Assembly: GCA_937907405.1 (NCBI GenBank)
Contig: CALCIC010000384.1
Coordinates: 1-6,961, forward strand
Direction of reading: 5' to 3'
Source: an uncultured Isosphaeraceae bacterium
GTDB lineage: Bacteria; Planctomycetota; Planctomycetia; Isosphaerales; Isosphaeraceae
Length of the DNA: 6,961 bases
A program made the translations under genes and the position numbers. Position 1 is the stretch's first letter, and every line of letters begins with the position of its first letter. This document shows positions 5,394 to 6,961 of this stretch, in pieces. The notes under the pieces were generated by a model. It was not told the origin of the DNA. It saw only the letters and a program-made list of their open reading frames with translations, and searched no databases.

Positions 5394-6396
5394 CGCCGGC
5401 GCGCCCGAAACCAACGTGAAGAGGCGTCGATTCCTGGTCGGCGCGGGGGCGGTCGCGGCGGCCGGGCTTGGGCTGAAATCGTTTCGGACGTTCGATGAGT
5501 CCGCCCGCCGGGCCGAGGTCTTCATCGCCAAGGCCGACTCGTACGACGCGAACCTGGAGGAACCGATCCGCGCGGGGCTGTCGGCACTGGGCTTCGGCCC
5601 GTCGCGGGTCGCGGGCAAGTCGGTGTTGCTCAAGCCGAACCTCGTCGAGCCGACGCGCGAGGCGCCGCACGTCAACACGCATCCCGCGCTGATCCGCGCG
5701 GCGGCGGCGGTGTTTCGCGGCTGGCGGGCGCGCGAGGTCTTCGTCGCCGAGGGGCAGGGACACTGCCGCGATTCCGAACTGGTCCTTGAGCAGTCGGGCC
5801 TGGAACCGGTGCTCGACGAGGAACGGCTTGAATTCGTGGACCTCAACCACGACGACGTGTTCTTCGTCGCCAACACCCTGCGATTCACGAATATGGAACG
5901 ACTCGGCCTCCCCTCGATGCTCCGTCGGGCCGATCTGATCGTCTCGATGCCCAAGATGAAGACGCACCACTGGGCCGGGGTGACGCTGGCGATGAAGAAC
6001 CTGTTCGGCGTGATGCCGGGCGTCTATTACGGCTGGCCCAAGAACGTGCTGCACTTCGCGGGCATCCCCGGCTCGATCCTCGACGTGAACGCGGCGGTCC
6101 GGCCGCATCTGGCGATCGTCGACGGGATCGTCGGCATGGAGGGAGACGGCCCGATCATGGGGACCCCGCGCCACGCCGGGCTGCTGGTCATGGGGACGAA
6201 CCTGCCGGCCGTCGACGCCACTTCCGCCCGGCTGATGGGCATCGATCCCTGGCGCGTGTCGTACCTCGCCGCCGCCTCGGGCCGACTCGGACCGATCGCC
6301 GAGCGACACATCGTCCAGCGCGGCGAGCCCGTCCAGCCGCTCGTCCAGAACTTCCAGCTCCTCGACCATCCCAGCCTGGCGGGCCTCAGGATTTGA
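5371..6396 (+). CDS. Tat-exported DUF362 domain protein
   Basis: A 341-residue protein. The N-terminus carries a twin-arginine signal: RRRFLV at 18-23 followed by a Gly/Ala-rich hydrophobic stretch to about 35. This predicts export of a folded, possibly cofactor-bearing, protein or an N-terminal anchor. DUF362 hallmarks follow in order: VLLKPNLVEP (85-94), a VAEG strand (125-128), SMPKMKTHHWAGVTLAMKNL (192-211), LDVNAAVRPHLAIVDGIVGM (237-256) with EGDGP, and a late NLPAVDATSARLMGIDP segment. The biochemical role of DUF362 is not established. Many members are fused to ferredoxin domains, but here only two cysteines occur (Cys5, Cys132), so no Fe-S cluster is expected. The start overlaps the toroid gene by 23 bases, suggesting translational coupling and a shared function. 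I cannot assign a reaction. The long antisense open frame across this gene is a composition artefact. Confidence 0.88.
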   Translation: MEPTCSSDAGAPETNVKRRRFLVGAGAVAAAGLGLKSFRTFDESARRAEVFIAKADSYDANLEEPIRAGLSALGFGPSRVAGKSVLLKPNLVEPTREAPHVNTHPALIRAAAAVFRGWRAREVFVAEGQGHCRDSELVLEQSGLEPVLDEERLEFVDLNHDDVFFVANTLRFTNMERLGLPSMLRRADLIVSMPKMKTHHWAGVTLAMKNLFGVMPGVYYGWPKNVLHFAGIPGSILDVNAAVRPHLAIVDGIVGMEGDGPIMGTPRHAGLLVMGTNLPAVDATSARLMGIDPWRVSYLAAASGRLGPIAERHIVQRGEPVQPLVQNFQLLDHPSLAGLRI

Positions 6397-6419
6397 TCGC
6401 CAGCCCAACGATCCCCGGC

Positions 6420-6435
6420 GCGAAGCAAGCTTCGC
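6420..6435 (+). terminator. Small hairpin behind the toroid/DUF362 unit
   Basis: GCGAAGC (6420-6426) and GCTTCGC (6429-6435) are perfect inverted arms separated by two bases; as RNA this is a six-pair stem with a CAAG loop. It begins 24 bases after the DUF362 stop. The following bases (AATGGAACGTTTGGG) have no real T run, so it is only a modest terminator candidate. Confidence 0.35.
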
Positions 6436-6524
6436 AATGGAACGTTTGGGACGGATCGGAGGTCGGCGACCGAACAACGCACCAATGCGCGTACGATTCC
6501 TACTTGACTTTCATATTTTTTTTC

Positions 6525-6554
6525 TTGACAGATGCAGGATGGAGGCGATATTTT
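6525..6554 (+). promoter_or_regulatory. Sigma70-like promoter candidate for the last gene
   Basis: A perfect TTGACA (6525-6530) is followed after 18 bases by TATTTT (6549-6554, four of six matches to TATAAT); GATATT at 6547-6552 is the 16-base-spacer alternative. A T-rich patch directly upstream could act as an UP-like element. Transcription would start near 6562 and leave a leader of about 130 bases before the ATG at 6694. Confidence 0.5.
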
Positions 6555-6650
6555 CGCGACAGTCTAGGGTTTGCTTTGCATTCGAAATCGCGCGTTCGCT
6601 CGTCTGGCAAGCATCCATCATAAGGTGCACTCAACTGCCATTCCGTGACC

Positions 6651-6665
6651 GATACTGATCGTATC
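6651..6665. promoter_or_regulatory. Inverted repeat in the leader of the last gene
   Basis: GATAC (6651-6655) and GTATC (6661-6665) form perfect five-base arms around TGATC. An overlapping outer pair, CCGAT and ATCGG, gives a second way to fold. It sits between the promoter candidate and the ribosome site, so it could be an operator or a leader hairpin. The arms are short and chance is a real possibility. Confidence 0.25.
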
Positions 6666-6693
6666 ATCGGCTGACTCTCAGAGGAGGTCGAAC

Positions 6694-6961
6694 ATGAAGA
6701 CCCCGTCGAATGCCGACGAACTTCATGACGGCGCGAGCTTGCCGACGACTCATTTCCTTCTTCTACCATGCCTAGTCGCCTGCATCGCGACCTTCTGCGT
6801 CATCGTTGTAACACGCGAATTCTTACGCGTTCAACTCGACTTGGACGGACATGTCAGCGTAGCTGAGGCGAAGATATCGCGAGTCAGGCAAAGCAAGCCC
6901 ATGGCGACATCGTGGTATACGGCCGCTCATGGAGGTGAGCAGACGCGAACTAGGGCTCAGA
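6694..6961 (+). CDS. Hypothetical single-pass membrane protein, 3' truncated by window edge
   Basis: The first 89 codons of a gene that runs off the right edge. The ATG has a GAGGAGG ribosome site (6681-6687) six bases upstream, and the frame stays open to the end. A polar N-terminal tail of about 19 residues precedes a hydrophobic, Cys-containing segment (about 21-39, with Cys26, Cys30 and Cys35). This is followed by REFLR and a charged, possibly helical stretch (about 43-66, LDLDGHVSVAEAKISRVRQ). The acidic tail and the basic residues after the segment hint at N-outside topology, or at an uncleaved signal anchor. I recognise no family. Codon use differs from the other genes here: cta, tta, gta, ata and aca appear in a short stretch, codons the neighbours avoid. 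This may reflect recent acquisition or simply low expression. Confidence 0.6.
   Translation, partial: MKTPSNADELHDGASLPTTHFLLLPCLVACIATFCVIVVTREFLRVQLDLDGHVSVAEAKISRVRQSKPMATSWYTAAHGGEQTRTRAQ

Larger units (their letters stand above)
6397..6693. other. Intergenic region with a marked AT-rich patch
   Basis: These 297 bases separate the DUF362 stop from the last gene. They contain a small hairpin (6420-6435), a T-rich patch (about 6510-6524), a promoter candidate (6525-6554), an inverted repeat (6651-6665) and a GAGGAGG ribosome site (6681-6687). Short open frames crossing it show no family features or convincing starts. Base composition is visibly less GC-rich than in the genes to the left. 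Confidence 0.6.

Noticed and set aside
4759..6477. A 572-codon open frame on the minus strand, antisense to the toroid and DUF362 genes
   Set aside because: The product is Arg/Pro/Gly/His-rich without domain features, and the opposite strand carries two recognisable families. In high-GC genes with G/C at third positions, antisense frames stay open by composition.
6393..6658. Short plus-strand open frames of 73-76 codons between the DUF362 gene and the last gene
   Set aside because: They cross the promoter candidate and T-rich patch, lack good ribosome sites and show no family features.

Overview
The window is high-GC bacterial DNA with long antisense open frames and a mix of genes (OprB-type porin, Tat-exported DUF362 protein, alpha/alpha-toroid prenyltransferase-like protein, GH88 hydrolase). 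This fits a planctomycete, perhaps of the Isosphaeraceae. That placement is an inference from gene style and base composition. No marker gene such as rRNA is present to prove it.

Layout, left to right. Bases 1-1116 (+) hold the C-terminal part of an OprB-type outer-membrane porin that enters from the left edge. Converging on it, 24 bases away, is a minus-strand gene (1141-2001) for an NlpC/P60-like cysteine hydrolase without a signal peptide. A 299-base gap (2002-2300) follows. It carries a near-perfect hairpin (2229-2261), the likely terminator of the next minus-strand gene, and a -10-like box with a 12-base perfect palindrome in front of the NlpC-like gene. The next minus-strand gene (2301-2975) encodes a guanine-deaminase-like protein with an N-terminal export signal or membrane anchor. 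A 238-base divergent control region (2976-3213) separates it from a plus-strand GH88 unsaturated glucuronyl hydrolase (3214-4344, GTG start).

Further right, a two-gene plus-strand unit starts after a GNRA-capped leader hairpin. It consists of an alpha/alpha-toroid prenyltransferase/squalene-cyclase-like protein (4479-5393) and a Tat-signal DUF362 protein (5371-6396). The two overlap by 23 bases and the second has a very strong Shine-Dalgarno sequence, so they are probably translationally coupled. A small hairpin follows. After it lies an AT-richer stretch with a sigma70-like promoter and a short inverted repeat, and then the beginning of a single-pass membrane protein gene (6694 to the right edge) with less GC-biased codons.

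How the genes work together is only partly visible. The porin and the GH88 enzyme could both serve uptake and breakdown of acidic polysaccharide fragments, but they are not in one operon and no polysaccharide lyase is in view. The clearest functional unit is the toroid/DUF362 pair, whose joint role I do not recognise. The most unusual single gene is the exported guanine-deaminase-like protein. I see no RNA genes, CRISPR arrays, insertion sequences or phage genes.
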